Source: a virus
Virus record (IMG/VR): IMGVR_UViG_3300046455_000446
Span: 1-54,453 of that record
Strand: one strand, 5' to 3'
Length of the DNA stretch: 54,453 nt
Under the pieces are notes generated by a model that was not told the DNA's origin, made no database searches, and saw only the letters and a list, made by a program, of their open reading frames with translations. Positions 33,802 through 41,142 of the stretch are shown piece after piece (the first letter of the stretch is position 1; every line of letters begins with the position of its first letter). Both the position numbers and the translations under genes were made by a program.

Positions 33802-33983
33802 GGCTCGTTTGAGAGGAGTTTCAAGGCTTCAGTCATCCGATGCAGACTGAGCCAGTTATTGGTAAACTCATTTTGTTTTTTACGCATGGCAAGATACTCT
33901 TCAGACTTCTCAAAGTCGTTCAGGCGCTTCCAGGCTTCGGCTTCGCGTGGTTCAAGTTCTGCCAATCGTTCTTGTGGTGTCAT
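33798..33983 (-). CDS. Small helical protein, 61 aa
   Basis: A charged coiled-coil-like protein (RLAELEPREAEAWKRLNDFEKSEEYLAM). Function unknown. Its end is coupled to the mini membrane gene. Confidence 0.6.
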   Translation of the reverse strand: MTPQERLAELEPREAEAWKRLNDFEKSEEYLAMRKKQNEFTNNWLSLHRMTEALKLLSNEP

Positions 33984-34016
33984 GGTGCTTTTGGTTGTGG
34001 TTTGTCGTCGGTGAAA

Positions 34017-34211
34017 TCAATCCTGCCAGTCAGGGTCAGCTTCAAGTTGCGCGATGAGCTTCTTGCTCAGATTGGCCACGGTATCGTTGCCGCGGATGCC
34101 ATCACTGGCCTTCTCGCTCGGGCACGGTCCGTAGCCGCACCAGACGATTGTTTCATCGCCGTCCACGGTGTCGGTTAGCTCGTGGTCGCACGCGGGACAC
34201 TTAGCGTTCAT
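34017..34211 (-). CDS. Small zinc-ribbon protein, 64 aa
   Basis: CPACDHE and WCGYGPCPS form a four-cysteine zinc ribbon like those of Lar-type restriction alleviation and other early phage proteins. A GGAGGG ribosome site lies about 9 bases before the ATG. It is the first gene of the leftward early operon and follows the structured leader at 34240-34336. Confidence 0.65.
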   Translation of the reverse strand: MNAKCPACDHELTDTVDGDETIVWCGYGPCPSEKASDGIRGNDTVANLSKKLIAQLEADPDWQD

Positions 34212-34239
34212 TTCGCATCCCTCCAGACAAAAGTTAAAA

Positions 34240-34336
34240 GACAGTCCCGCTGGCCAGCTATGGTCGGCAACGCAGAACGCCTGACGCGGTTTCCCGCACC
34301 AGCAGGACTGTCAAATGTGGACTTACTAACCATAGC
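34240..34336 (-). ncRNA. Pseudoknotted RNA leader, copy B
   Basis: On the minus strand a 14-base stem (34299-34312 with 34240-34253, one G-U pair) encloses a GCGG-GAAA-CCGC hairpin (34286-34297). The loop segment ACCATAGCT pairs with AGCTATGGT just upstream of the stem, making a pseudoknot. The arrangement and much of the sequence repeat in copy A at 41775-41892, with compensatory changes in both helices. It lies in the 5' leader of the operon carrying ERF and exonuclease. Confidence 0.75.
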
Positions 34337-34434
34337 TTAAGGCGACTTTACACCCGCCTGTGTTCGGGGCAACAACAATCTTCCCCCTCTTACAGATTGT
34401 CGCGTTTACGCTGCCGGTCTTGGATTTTGCGGCG

Positions 34435-34465
34435 ATTATACGATTATACGATATTGCCGTATAAT
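34435..34465. promoter_or_regulatory. Operator/promoter with TATAAT boxes in both directions
   Basis: ATTATACG occurs twice in tandem (34435-34442, 34443-34450). The second copy forms a perfect 8-base inverted repeat with CGTATAAT (34458-34465), separated by seven bases. Each arm contains TATAAT on one strand. No good -35 box is visible. It is most likely the divergent early control region between the operons starting at 34211 and 34528. Confidence 0.5.
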
Positions 34466-34527
34466 CCTATCCCGCCTCAGGCAACTCCCTATTGCGTTTG
34501 CGGGCCGGTTGTGCGCTAGATTGTGGT

Positions 34528-34755
34528 ATGACATCCCGAGATTTCTGCTACTGGTTGCAGGGGCACTTTGAAATATCCAAGTGTGATAACCTTGGAAAAG
34601 AAGAAACCGCAATGGTGAAGCGCCACCTTGCCTTGGTGTTCAAACACGAGATTGACCCGTCGTATGGTGGAGATGCGGAAGAACTACAAGCCATCCATGA
34701 TGGCACGAAACCACCAAAGCCTTCACCGCCATTCGACGCTTTAATCCGATGCTGA
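34528..34755 (+). CDS. Small hypothetical early protein, 75 aa
   Basis: From ATG 34528 (SRDFCYWLQGHFEISKCD). First gene of the rightward early operon. The opening resembles small conserved phage proteins of about 70 residues whose function is unknown. Confidence 0.6.
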   Translation: MTSRDFCYWLQGHFEISKCDNLGKEETAMVKRHLALVFKHEIDPSYGGDAEELQAIHDGTKPPKPSPPFDALIRC

Positions 34756-34925
34756 ACATGCCCCGCGAAGAAATCCTATTGCTCGTCCTGGCGCTCGAGG
34801 ACACCTGCGAGCCGGTCCAGACGCGCGTGGCCAAGCGGCGCGGCATCGCCCGGCGCAAGCTGGCCGAGGAACTGCGCGAACTCATCGGCGCGGACGAGCC
34901 AGAAAAGAAATATGCGCTGAATTGA
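34749..34925 (+). CDS. Small charged helical protein, 58 aa
   Basis: Not a long frame but well coupled: ATG 34749 overlaps the previous stop by 7 bases, and 34758 is an alternative. The sequence (EEILLLVLALEDTCEPVQTRVAKRRGIARRKLAEELREL) is a clean amphipathic helical protein. Confidence 0.55.
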   Translation: MLNMPREEILLLVLALEDTCEPVQTRVAKRRGIARRKLAEELRELIGADEPEKKYALN

Positions 34926-35093
34926 AAATAAGTGTTGCGTTTGGTTTAGCGTTGTGGCCAACTCCATCTGCCGACCGCAATCGGCCAAAGCAAACGAAAT
35001 GCACGATTCAACTCCCCAAACGAGCCGCCTGCCGGGTTTCCTAAGTTTGCACCCATTGCGGGCGGGCGGTTCGATTGGGCAGTGGGGTCGTGC

Positions 35094-35954
35094 ATGAAAC
35101 GATTCACGGAAACCAATAAGTGGCGCGATCCGTGGTATCGGAAACTCACCAGCCCGGCCAAACAACTTTGGGAATATCTACGCGACAACTGCGATGCAAT
35201 CGGCCTCATCGAGATAGACCTCACACTTGCTGGGAGTGATTGCGGGCAGAAGATAAATGAATCTCACCTTTCCGAGCTTGGGGACAGAGTTCAAAGCATC
35301 GGTCCGGGGCGTTACTTTCTCCCGAAGTTCATCCGGTTTCAATACGGAGAACTTACGGCAGCGTGCCCACCTCACCGTCCTATAATTGCTCTCGTTAAGG
35401 CGCATGGATTACTTAGGGTAGGCTTACACTACGCTTACCCTAACGGAAGGGTAACGCTACCCTTAAGACAAGACAAGACCGGACAGGAACAAGACAAGAC
35501 TGGAATGGAAGAGGGGGTGCAGGGGGAGACTGCGGTTCGCCCATCGCTCAAAGAAGTCTTGGCGGTCGCTGACTTCATCGGGTTGGCCGCATGGAAAGCG
35601 GAGGACTGGTTTCAGGAGATGCAGGGCTGCGGCTGGCTGGACTGGAATCATCGGCCCGTCGTGGATTACCGGGCGAGCCTTGCAAGGGTTCGGACAAAGT
35701 GGGAAGCGGACGGTCGCCCGTCTGGGCCTCCAGCGAACAGGTCAACCACGAATGGAAGCGCATCGCTGACTCGCCCAATGGACATTAAGGCGGTTATCCA
35801 GGCCAAGGAACTGAGAGCTGTTGAAATAAAGAACAAGCATTGCTCAGAGACGGCTATGGATTCGATTTGGACAAGCTCAGAGGACAAGGCGGAATACTTC
35901 GCAATCAAGCGTGAGATAAAAGCACTCAACACGAAACTCAGCAACCTCGCATGA
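35094..35954 (+). CDS. Phage replication initiator/replisome-organiser-like protein, 286 aa
   Basis: The N-terminal 90 residues (NKWRDPWYRKLTSPAKQLWEYLRDNCDAIGLIEID) match the winged-helix start of O-type replication proteins that recognise the phage origin. A disordered linker and a C-terminal part with the GWLDWNHRPVVDYRASLARV helix follow. Such proteins recruit a host helicase. No phage helicase or polymerase is recognised, so replication probably depends on the host. The 156 bases upstream hold no gene and may contain origin repeats. Confidence 0.7.
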   Translation: MKRFTETNKWRDPWYRKLTSPAKQLWEYLRDNCDAIGLIEIDLTLAGSDCGQKINESHLSELGDRVQSIGPGRYFLPKFIRFQYGELTAACPPHRPIIALVKAHGLLRVGLHYAYPNGRVTLPLRQDKTGQEQDKTGMEEGVQGETAVRPSLKEVLAVADFIGLAAWKAEDWFQEMQGCGWLDWNHRPVVDYRASLARVRTKWEADGRPSGPPANRSTTNGSASLTRPMDIKAVIQAKELRAVEIKNKHCSETAMDSIWTSSEDKAEYFAIKREIKALNTKLSNLA

Positions 35955-36394
35955 AAACCATTGGCAACATTCTCAGCGCAGGCAATTCCTACTCAGATCA
36001 GATTAACGATGACCGATGGCGCGAGTTCTCGCAAAGGGTCAGAAGCTCAAGGAACTTCTGTGAGTGCTGCAAGCGCGCCGACGTAACGCTTCAGGTGCAT
36101 CATTTGTTTTACGATTTAGAGCGCAAGCTTTGGGAATACTCGGATGGCGAGGTTGTCGTCCTGTGCCAATCGTGCCACCACGAAATACACGAAGGGTTGA
36201 AAGTGTTTCGTAAACACATCTTCCGCCACCTGAACGGGCGCACAATAAAAGTTTTGAACGCGGCGCTGGCTGTTGGACTGACGCAATACGATTCAGACCT
36301 TTTCATCTATGCGCTGGCTGAGTTCGCCACGAACAAGAGACTGGTTGAAAACCACGCCCGAGCATGGGGAGAGAGAAAAGAGAAACCATTCTGA
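35951..36394 (+). CDS. HNH endonuclease-like protein, 147 aa
   Basis: CECCKRAD, then QVHHLFYD, then LCQSCHHEIHE is an HNH core with zinc pairs. The C-terminal half is helical without HTH. It is coupled by ATGA to the replication gene and may act in recombination, replication or nicking. Confidence 0.7.
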   Translation: MKTIGNILSAGNSYSDQINDDRWREFSQRVRSSRNFCECCKRADVTLQVHHLFYDLERKLWEYSDGEVVVLCQSCHHEIHEGLKVFRKHIFRHLNGRTIKVLNAALAVGLTQYDSDLFIYALAEFATNKRLVENHARAWGERKEKPF

Positions 36395-36436
36395 AGTCCC
36401 AACAGCCGGTGAAATCCTTAAACGAGTTTTGAAGAT

Positions 36437-36658
36437 ATGAACCGAGAATTGTTCGATGAAATCCTGAAACAATGGGAGCTTGTCCAAGCTGACCGCGATT
36501 ATTGCCAGCAATGTCTTGAACGCACAGGGCCTGGAGAATCTCCCTACACCCGAGGCCAGCAGGAAGCGTGGAACATGAGAGAGCATTGCCTCGCCCGAAC
36601 ACTGCTCGCTTCGATGCCCGAAATAGCACCACTACTCGCGCTGGATTATCAGCCATGA
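36437..36658 (+). CDS. Small hypothetical protein, 73 aa
   Basis: Helical and acidic (NRELFDEILKQWELVQADRDYCQQCLERTG). GAAG just before the ATG may be part of a ribosome site. Coupled to the C2H2 gene. Function unknown. Confidence 0.6.
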   Translation: MNRELFDEILKQWELVQADRDYCQQCLERTGPGESPYTRGQQEAWNMREHCLARTLLASMPEIAPLLALDYQP

Positions 36659-36846
36659 CCGCGACCTGCCACCACTGCGGCGCGCCGTTCCCGAGCCGCG
36701 AGACTTTGGAGCGCCACATTTACCGATGCGCCTGCAACGTCAAAATCAGGTCCGTTGCCGAGGCGGTGCTGCGGTGCGCGCTTGCAAAACTCGACGCTGA
36801 ACTAATGGCAACACGGAAAACATTGAGTGACCGATGTCAGCGATGA
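36655..36846 (+). CDS. Single C2H2-type zinc-finger protein, 63 aa
   Basis: CHHCGAPFPSRETLERHIYRC forms a C2H2/C2HC finger (residues 4-25). The C-terminal half is helical. Short zinc-finger proteins of this kind occur in phage early regions and may bind DNA or host polymerase. The start overlaps the previous stop as ATGA. Confidence 0.6.
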   Translation: MTATCHHCGAPFPSRETLERHIYRCACNVKIRSVAEAVLRCALAKLDAELMATRKTLSDRCQR

Positions 36847-37118
36847 TTGCCCAACTCAAACCCTTCGATTTCACAGAGCGCCCAGCGGGGCACTCATTTG
36901 CCGCATCTGGTGGTTCGGCCACATGGCCGCGTGAGTGGGTCTGTAAAAACTGTGCGTGGTGCGCCACAGAAAATCCAAAAGCCACGCACATCTGGTGTCG
37001 GGCTTGGAAACGTAGCTTCCGGGCAAATTCAGATCGCATGTGCTACGAAGAACCAATCGAAATAATGCGACAACGGAAAGCTCTAACAGCCTATGACCCC
37101 ACCACAACCCACCACTGA
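36834..37118 (+). CDS. Small zinc-site protein, 94 aa
   Basis: CKNCAWCATENPKATHIWC supplies four cysteines. Unknown function. It overlaps neighbours by 13 and 26 bases. Confidence 0.6.
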   Translation: MSAMIAQLKPFDFTERPAGHSFAASGGSATWPREWVCKNCAWCATENPKATHIWCRAWKRSFRANSDRMCYEEPIEIMRQRKALTAYDPTTTHH

Positions 37119-37275
37119 CGAGCAACTGCAAGCCCTGCGCGCGGAGTTTGAGGAGTATTGGCTGACCTGTTTGCAGAGAGTCAAGATGATAACGATTAAA
37201 GCAGACGCGTTATCGGTCGCCAAAGATCACTGCTGGCGAAGCTGGCTGCACGCGAAAGGGGTTTCAGACAAGTGA
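37093..37275 (+). CDS. Small hypothetical protein, 60 aa (paralogue of 37360-37542)
   Basis: Shares the TDEQLQALR-EFEEYW and CWRSWL-AKG segments with the next gene, so this is a tandem duplication. The DNA also shares a 28-base identity (37112-37139 with 37373-37400). Confidence 0.6.
   Translation: MTPPQPTTDEQLQALRAEFEEYWLTCLQRVKMITIKADALSVAKDHCWRSWLHAKGVSDK
37112..37139. repeat. 28-base duplication within paralogous genes, copy 1
   Basis: Identical to 37373-37400. Part of the tandem paralogue pair. Confidence 0.9.
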
Positions 37276-37359
37276 GCAGGCAACACGGAAAACACTGAGC
37301 AGGCACGAGCCACCAATAGCCGACGACTGCGGCATCATGTGCGAACTACAAACTTTGAA

Positions 37360-37542
37360 ATGAGCGAACAACCCACTGACGAGCAACTGCAAGCCCTGCG
37401 CCGAGAGTTTGAGGAATATTGGGCGACGTGCCTGCCGAGCATGTTGACCGAGATAATGACCCGGACGCCATTTGAGCTTGTGCGGATGCGGGATCGCTGC
37501 TGGCGAAGCTGGCTGTATGCGAAAGGAGCGGTGGAGAAATGA
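37360..37542 (+). CDS. Small hypothetical protein, 60 aa (paralogue of 37093-37275)
   Basis: From ATG 37360 (MSEQPTDEQLQALRREFEEYW). Diverges mainly in the middle. The 84 bases between the two paralogues hold a second near-copy of the GGCAACACGGAAAACA stretch near 36808, suggesting that a longer unit was duplicated. Confidence 0.55.
   Translation: MSEQPTDEQLQALRREFEEYWATCLPSMLTEIMTRTPFELVRMRDRCWRSWLYAKGAVEK
37373..37400. repeat. 28-base duplication within paralogous genes, copy 2
   Basis: Identical to 37112-37139. Confidence 0.9.
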
Positions 37543-37730
37543 TAATCATCGACTCAGTCGAATTCGTCCGCCTTACAATACTTGCAGATGCGGGAATGGA
37601 CGGGCACGAATACGCAATGGACGCAAGATTGCCTCGCATTCCCGACCGCTGGGCGTCATCACCAGAGCTGAGAGAATCATGGATAACTGGATATTTGACC
37701 GAGCTGCGAAATCGCCTGGAACACCCATGA
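37539..37730 (+). CDS. Small hypothetical protein, 63 aa
   Basis: Unrecognised soluble protein with RLPRIPDRWASSPELRESW. Coupled on both sides by ATGA. Confidence 0.55.
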   Translation: MIIIDSVEFVRLTILADAGMDGHEYAMDARLPRIPDRWASSPELRESWITGYLTELRNRLEHP

Positions 37731-37792
37731 CTGACCCGACCGACGACATCGCCGAGTTCAAGCGCCTCCAAATGCGAATGCCTGTCAAGTGA
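37727..37792 (+). CDS. 21-residue micro-protein
   Basis: ATG at 37727 overlaps the previous stop as ATGA. The frame ends at 37792 in a GTGA that starts the nuclease gene. Acidic then basic (TDDIAEFKRLQMR). It may be a peptide or a coupling ORF. Confidence 0.4.
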   Translation: MTDPTDDIAEFKRLQMRMPVK

Positions 37793-38160
37793 GCATCAGC
37801 ACCGCCCAACTCCAGACCATGCTGGCCAGGCTAACCAAGGCCGGTACGCCAGCGTCCACCCTTAACCCAGTCAGCCTGGAGGCGGACTTGCATGGTCAGA
37901 TTGAGGCGTACTGCAAAGGCAAAGGGTGGCTGGTGGTCCATTCGAGGCTCGATAGGCCAACCACGGTTGCTGTAGGCACAGTTGATTTCATCATAGCAGC
38001 CGATGGCGGCCGCACTTACTGGGTCGAGGTGAAGCGCCATAAAGGCAAGTGCACCACGGCCCAGCTAGGCACGATAGCCTGGTTGCAGAAGCTGGGGCAG
38101 ACAGCGGCCATCTGTTGGTCAATGGATGACTTCCTTAAACTGGTGGCAAAACAGCCCTAG
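37789..38160 (+). CDS. VRR-NUC domain nuclease, 123 aa
   Basis: GTG start overlapping the previous stop. The core from residue 30 (ADLHGQIEAYCKGKGWLVVHSRLDRPTTVAVGTVDF) ends with D66, then E80-V-K82, the PD-(D/E)XK-type triad, and AQLGTIAWLQKLGQ helices. VRR-NUC enzymes process branched DNA, often as phage Holliday-junction-type nucleases. Confidence 0.75.
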   Translation: MSISTAQLQTMLARLTKAGTPASTLNPVSLEADLHGQIEAYCKGKGWLVVHSRLDRPTTVAVGTVDFIIAADGGRTYWVEVKRHKGKCTTAQLGTIAWLQKLGQTAAICWSMDDFLKLVAKQP

Positions 38161-38172
38161 GAGGCGTTTTGT

Positions 38173-38412
38173 TTACTTGCCCGCTACTTTGTCCCGTCCA
38201 GAGGATAAAAACGCAACCTTGCCCGCTAAAGCCCCTCCCGGGCTAGACCTGAAACGATAGGTTACGGCTGGTCTAACCAAAATCCTGTCCAGATGGGGCA
38301 ATAGCGTCTTTGGAGGTAAATTGTCGTGCCTCGCCAACCACATCGGCCAGGTGCTCGGATACCATGTGCCGGCTATTACCCGACCGTCTGTTGGCAAAGT
38401 GGTGAATTTCAT
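38173..38412 (-). CDS. Small hypothetical protein, 79 aa
   Basis: Beta-rich middle, basic tail, no recognised domain. Overlaps the stop of the hidden upstream gene as ATGA. Its first codons (ATGAAATTCACCA) are identical to those of that upstream gene. Confidence 0.45.
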   Translation of the reverse strand: MKFTTLPTDGRVIAGTWYPSTWPMWLARHDNLPPKTLLPHLDRILVRPAVTYRFRSSPGGALAGKVAFLSSGRDKVAGK

Positions 38413-38549
38413 AGGTCAATGTCCAGAATCAGCCCCAACCAGAATATAATAAGGGATGTTTGGATAATGTCGCCCCTTGTTCGGATTATCCTGCCGCTTG
38501 GATACCAAGGGCGATATTTTGTGCGGTTAAGTTCGATGGTGAATTTCAT
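38409..38549 (-). CDS. Small membrane protein, 46 aa
   Basis: A frame between two overlaps: ATG 38549 with the stop of the gene at 38546 (ATGA), stop at 38409 with the next ATG (ATGA). Basic N-terminus, then IIQTSLIIFWLGLILDIDL, one probable membrane segment. Coupling at both ends supports it. Confidence 0.55.
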   Translation of the reverse strand: MKFTIELNRTKYRPWYPSGRIIRTRGDIIQTSLIIFWLGLILDIDL

Positions 38550-38740
38550 GGGCTCCGTTGTTTTGGAACGTACTCGTACGGGCCAGTAATGCTGCCATCG
38601 GCGTGCCGGGCATAGACCTTGTACGGTTCCGGGTTCAACAGGTGCGCGGCCCTATGAGCGGCAAACTCAACCCTGTGCTCGCTTTTTGGTAGCCTGCCAA
38701 CACGCTTTACCAAGTATTTAACAATAGGATTTGGTGTCAA
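38546..38740 (-). CDS. Small hypothetical protein, 64 aa or longer
   Basis: KVYARHADGSITGPYEYVP is a well-formed coding pattern. The only listed start is TTG at 38740. The frame stays open upstream into an AT-rich stretch, so the true start may lie earlier or use a rare codon. It begins the minus-strand trio ending at 38173. Confidence 0.45.
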   Translation of the reverse strand: MTPNPIVKYLVKRVGRLPKSEHRVEFAAHRAAHLLNPEPYKVYARHADGSITGPYEYVPKQRSP

Positions 38741-38809
38741 CGGGTGGTTATTATGGTGTCGGGCCGTTGGACTTTTCTGTTGGGCAATAGCTATTAAGTA
38801 GTGGCGGGC

Positions 38810-39004
38810 ATGAAAAATGCTTTAGAAATACGAAACAGTGCTCTGACTGCTGTCTGTGGTAGACAAGCTGATTACATGGTGCAACAAGCAATATGTTATC
38901 ACTTAAATGTGAATTGCCTCTGTAATGCTTTACACGGCCAATGGTATGAAAGCCGATTGACACGGTTTGTCTATCACATACAGCACTTTGTAAGTTGCAA
39001 CTAA
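38810..39004 (+). CDS. Doubtful ORF, 64 aa
   Basis: The only frame of note in an AT-rich spacer (38741-39054). Cys-rich and aromatic without a ribosome site, not coupled to any gene. It may be non-coding. The region also contains a TTGACA box at about 38957. Confidence 0.2.
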   Translation: MKNALEIRNSALTAVCGRQADYMVQQAICYHLNVNCLCNALHGQWYESRLTRFVYHIQHFVSCN

Positions 39005-39054
39005 GAATTGACTAACACCAACGCGTTAGTAGTGGATAGGATCAAGATTTCCAC

Positions 39055-39546
39055 TCAACTTACATTGTTCCTGGACACGTACAGAAACGCCTGTCCGCGC
39101 GTATTCCCGGAAATGCTCTTACCATCCACGTTGGCAAACGAGATGCGATGGTCCGTGAAACAGACCGCCCGGGATACGTTGAGAAGCAACTGGAAAGCTC
39201 TTGTTTCCGTGCAGTTGTTGCAAAGCACAATCCCGGCGTGAAATGTCCCTCGCCGGTATTCTTCAACGAATTTCTCCACAGCTCGCCTAAACGGGCGCCC
39301 AAAAGGCGGGTTCATCCATACCGTATGCGCCAGCCACGAGCACTTAAACGCATCATCCCGCTCGGTATAGTGCTGCCCAGCACCGACCGTCAGATTGGCC
39401 GCATCAGAGCTGAAGGGGTCCAGGTCAAGCCGGCCCAGGACCATTCTTGCCGCCTCAATGTAAATCGCAGGCGTGAACCAGGAATCACTATCCCTCCCAG
39501 AACATTTACCTACATACCCCAGCCTGTTTGGATTCGCTTTGTTCAT
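39055..39546 (-). CDS. Phage Dam-type DNA N6-adenine methyltransferase, 163 aa
   Basis: WFTP (23-26), LDPFSS (42-47) and NPPF (79-82) are the motifs of the phage DNA N-6-adenine methyltransferase family. There is no matching restriction gene. The start at 39546 overlaps the previous stop (ATGA). Confidence 0.8.
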   Translation of the reverse strand: MNKANPNRLGYVGKCSGRDSDSWFTPAIYIEAARMVLGRLDLDPFSSDAANLTVGAGQHYTERDDAFKCSWLAHTVWMNPPFGRPFRRAVEKFVEEYRRGTFHAGIVLCNNCTETRAFQLLLNVSRAVCFTDHRISFANVDGKSISGNTRGQAFLYVSRNNVS

Positions 39547-39749
39547 TTCCCCGCCCTCCACGCCTTCAGCGCCTCACGCAGCCTTTCCCACCGCTTATTC
39601 ATCTCAGTCTCTCCATCCTCGCGCCGATAGGCGCTGTAAAGCTGGTCGGCAACAGCCCCAACCACATCTAAAGCCTCTTGTTCAGCAAAGGACATTGGCA
39701 CCTTACGAATTGGCAACCCCAGCCGCAGCCGGTCTGTGTCGCTTAACAT
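39543..39749 (-). CDS. Small hypothetical protein, 68 aa (paralogue of 39743-40045)
   Basis: Ends in RWERLREALKAWRAGK, close to the ending of the gene just upstream. A start at ATG 39764 would also work. Helical, soluble, function unknown. Confidence 0.55.
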   Translation of the reverse strand: MLSDTDRLRLGLPIRKVPMSFAEQEALDVVGAVADQLYSAYRREDGETEMNKRWERLREALKAWRAGK

Positions 39750-40045
39750 ACTCCACCTCTCCACTCATTCAGCGCCGCCTCCAACACCCGCCACCTGTCC
39801 CCCATCGCCGCCGCAGACATCTCCAGCCGGTGCGCCTTGAACAGGGCCTCCGCAGCCCGGGCAACGGCATCAAGGGCCGCAAACTGGCCAGCAGTGGCAG
39901 GCAACCATTGTTTAGCGGCGCTCTGGACAGCTAAATCACGTTTTGGGTCAACTGCCTGTTGTTCGCCAGCCAGACGGTCAGCCTCCGCAGCCATCCGGGC
40001 CAGGTTAGCCTCCAGCCGGCCAAGGGCTGTCTGTTCTGTTTTCAT
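39743..40045 (-). CDS. Small helical protein, 100 aa (paralogue of 39543-39749)
   Basis: Ala-rich helices, ending RWRVLEAALNEWRGG like its downstream neighbour. An AAAGGAC ribosome site (minus strand) 5 bases before ATG is conserved with other genes of this operon. Confidence 0.6.
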   Translation of the reverse strand: MKTEQTALGRLEANLARMAAEADRLAGEQQAVDPKRDLAVQSAAKQWLPATAGQFAALDAVARAAEALFKAHRLEMSAAAMGDRWRVLEAALNEWRGGVC

Positions 40046-40067
40046 TTTGTCCTTTGTTCAGTTAATC

Positions 40068-40137
40068 CCCGCCAGCCTCGCACCCGAAAGGCCGCACCCC
40101 AAGGCGCGGAGAAAGGACGGGCAGCAAAGCCGGCGGG
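40068..40137 (-). promoter_or_regulatory. Long leader hairpin before the gene at 40045
   Basis: Arms 40068-40076 and 40129-40137 pair over nine bases (one G-U) and enclose a second short hairpin with a TTGG loop. It precedes the AAAGGAC ribosome site and ATG, in the same order as other hairpins of this operon. Confidence 0.5.
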
Positions 40138-40172
40138 AAAAGTGTTCGTGCGTTCCTTTTCAAGCCCGTAAA

Positions 40173-40358
40173 TCAGTTCGCTTTTGCTTCCTCGTCCGGG
40201 ATTTCCCGGGCAGACCATTTCGACAAATGCTCGTGTGTTTCGTACACCTTAAGCCTCGCCTGTTCCTCATTCTCGGCCTGAACCGTTACAATGAAGTCAT
40301 AAAAAATCCCAATCGCCCCAACCTTGCGCCCAGTGAAATAGCACTTGAATGTTTTCAC
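40173..40358 (-). CDS. Small hypothetical protein, 61 aa
   Basis: KCYFTGRKVGAIGIFYDFIVTVQAENEEQARLKVYET looks like a small alpha/beta protein with no known name. ATGA coupled to the gene upstream. Confidence 0.6.
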   Translation of the reverse strand: MKTFKCYFTGRKVGAIGIFYDFIVTVQAENEEQARLKVYETHEHLSKWSAREIPDEEAKAN

Positions 40359-40750
40359 GCTTCCACCTCCTCCAAGTCAGGCGCAATAAGCCCGTTGCCG
40401 CCCCAGTCCCGCTCCATCCCTTCAGGCACCGGCGCCTCATCGCAATCCAGCTTTAGCATGTGCCCGCGCGGATCACCGTTAATGTAAACCCCAGCCGGGA
40501 TTTCCACTCCGCCAAAGATGCGCAGCAACTCAACCCGACCATCAGCCTTGGCCTTACCCCACGCACCCAAGTCAACCCCACCAGTCGCATTTGTGTAATG
40601 CTCGCAAACCACGTACAGCCTGCGCTCAAGCCGGCTCAACTGCCGCCACAGCTTAAACCCGTCAACCTTGCAACCTACACGCCCAGCCAGTTCCACAAGC
40701 GCCCCATGATGGGCCGCCCGCCGTCTCTCGATTTGTTCCGTAGTCTTCAT
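40355..40750 (-). CDS. Hypothetical protein, 131 aa
   Basis: The start at 40750 is chosen because AAAAGGAC lies just upstream. The first 70 residues are basic and helical (LWRQLSRLERRLYVVCEHYTNATG), and the end is acidic. No known function. Confidence 0.6.
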   Translation of the reverse strand: MKTTEQIERRRAAHHGALVELAGRVGCKVDGFKLWRQLSRLERRLYVVCEHYTNATGGVDLGAWGKAKADGRVELLRIFGGVEIPAGVYINGDPRGHMLKLDCDEAPVPEGMERDWGGNGLIAPDLEEVEA

Positions 40751-40794
40751 GTTTTGTCCTTTTCGTTTCGCTTTCACTCACGCGGTTAGTGTTC

Positions 40795-40834
40795 ACCGCT
40801 CACGCCGGCCCACCCTCGAGCCGGCGGCAGCGGT
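40795..40834 (-). promoter_or_regulatory. Intergenic hairpin with two paired blocks
   Basis: ACCGCT (40795-40800) pairs with AGCGGT (40829-40834), and GCCGGC (40804-40809) with GCCGGC (40820-40825), a self-complementary pair. It lies between the gene ending at 40834 and the next ribosome site. It has no T-tract. Confidence 0.5.
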
Positions 40835-41127
40835 TAACTACAGCACCCGCAACACGGGGCATCCTCGCACCGGCCCCGGCTGTTTTGTGTCATCACTTCA
40901 CCCGAAGCGAAACGCACCACAGTCAACCCGCGCTTCGCAAGCCTCCTGTCATTGGCCAGCGTGCCCGGCTCCAGCCCGGCCGCCTCATCCTCGCAATGGT
41001 CGTCATCAGGCCGGCAAGCCGTGTGAGCAGCCAAGCCACGGCCAAAGAAGTCAATTTGCTGCCCTCGCCCTATCGCCTTGCCACACTCGCAACACGTACC
41101 GGCATACTTCGCAATCATCGTTCTCAT
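40834..41127 (-). CDS. Zinc-binding early protein, 97 aa
   Basis: TCCECGKAI and CCGCC tail are probable metal knuckles. The N-terminal part, CCECGKAIGRGQQIDFFGRG, resembles small zinc-ribbon phage proteins. GGAG lies upstream of the ATG. Function unknown. Confidence 0.6.
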   Translation of the reverse strand: MRTMIAKYAGTCCECGKAIGRGQQIDFFGRGLAAHTACRPDDDHCEDEAAGLEPGTLANDRRLAKRGLTVVRFASGEVMTQNSRGRCEDAPCCGCCS

Positions 41128-41142
41128 TGGTGTGCGCTCCTT

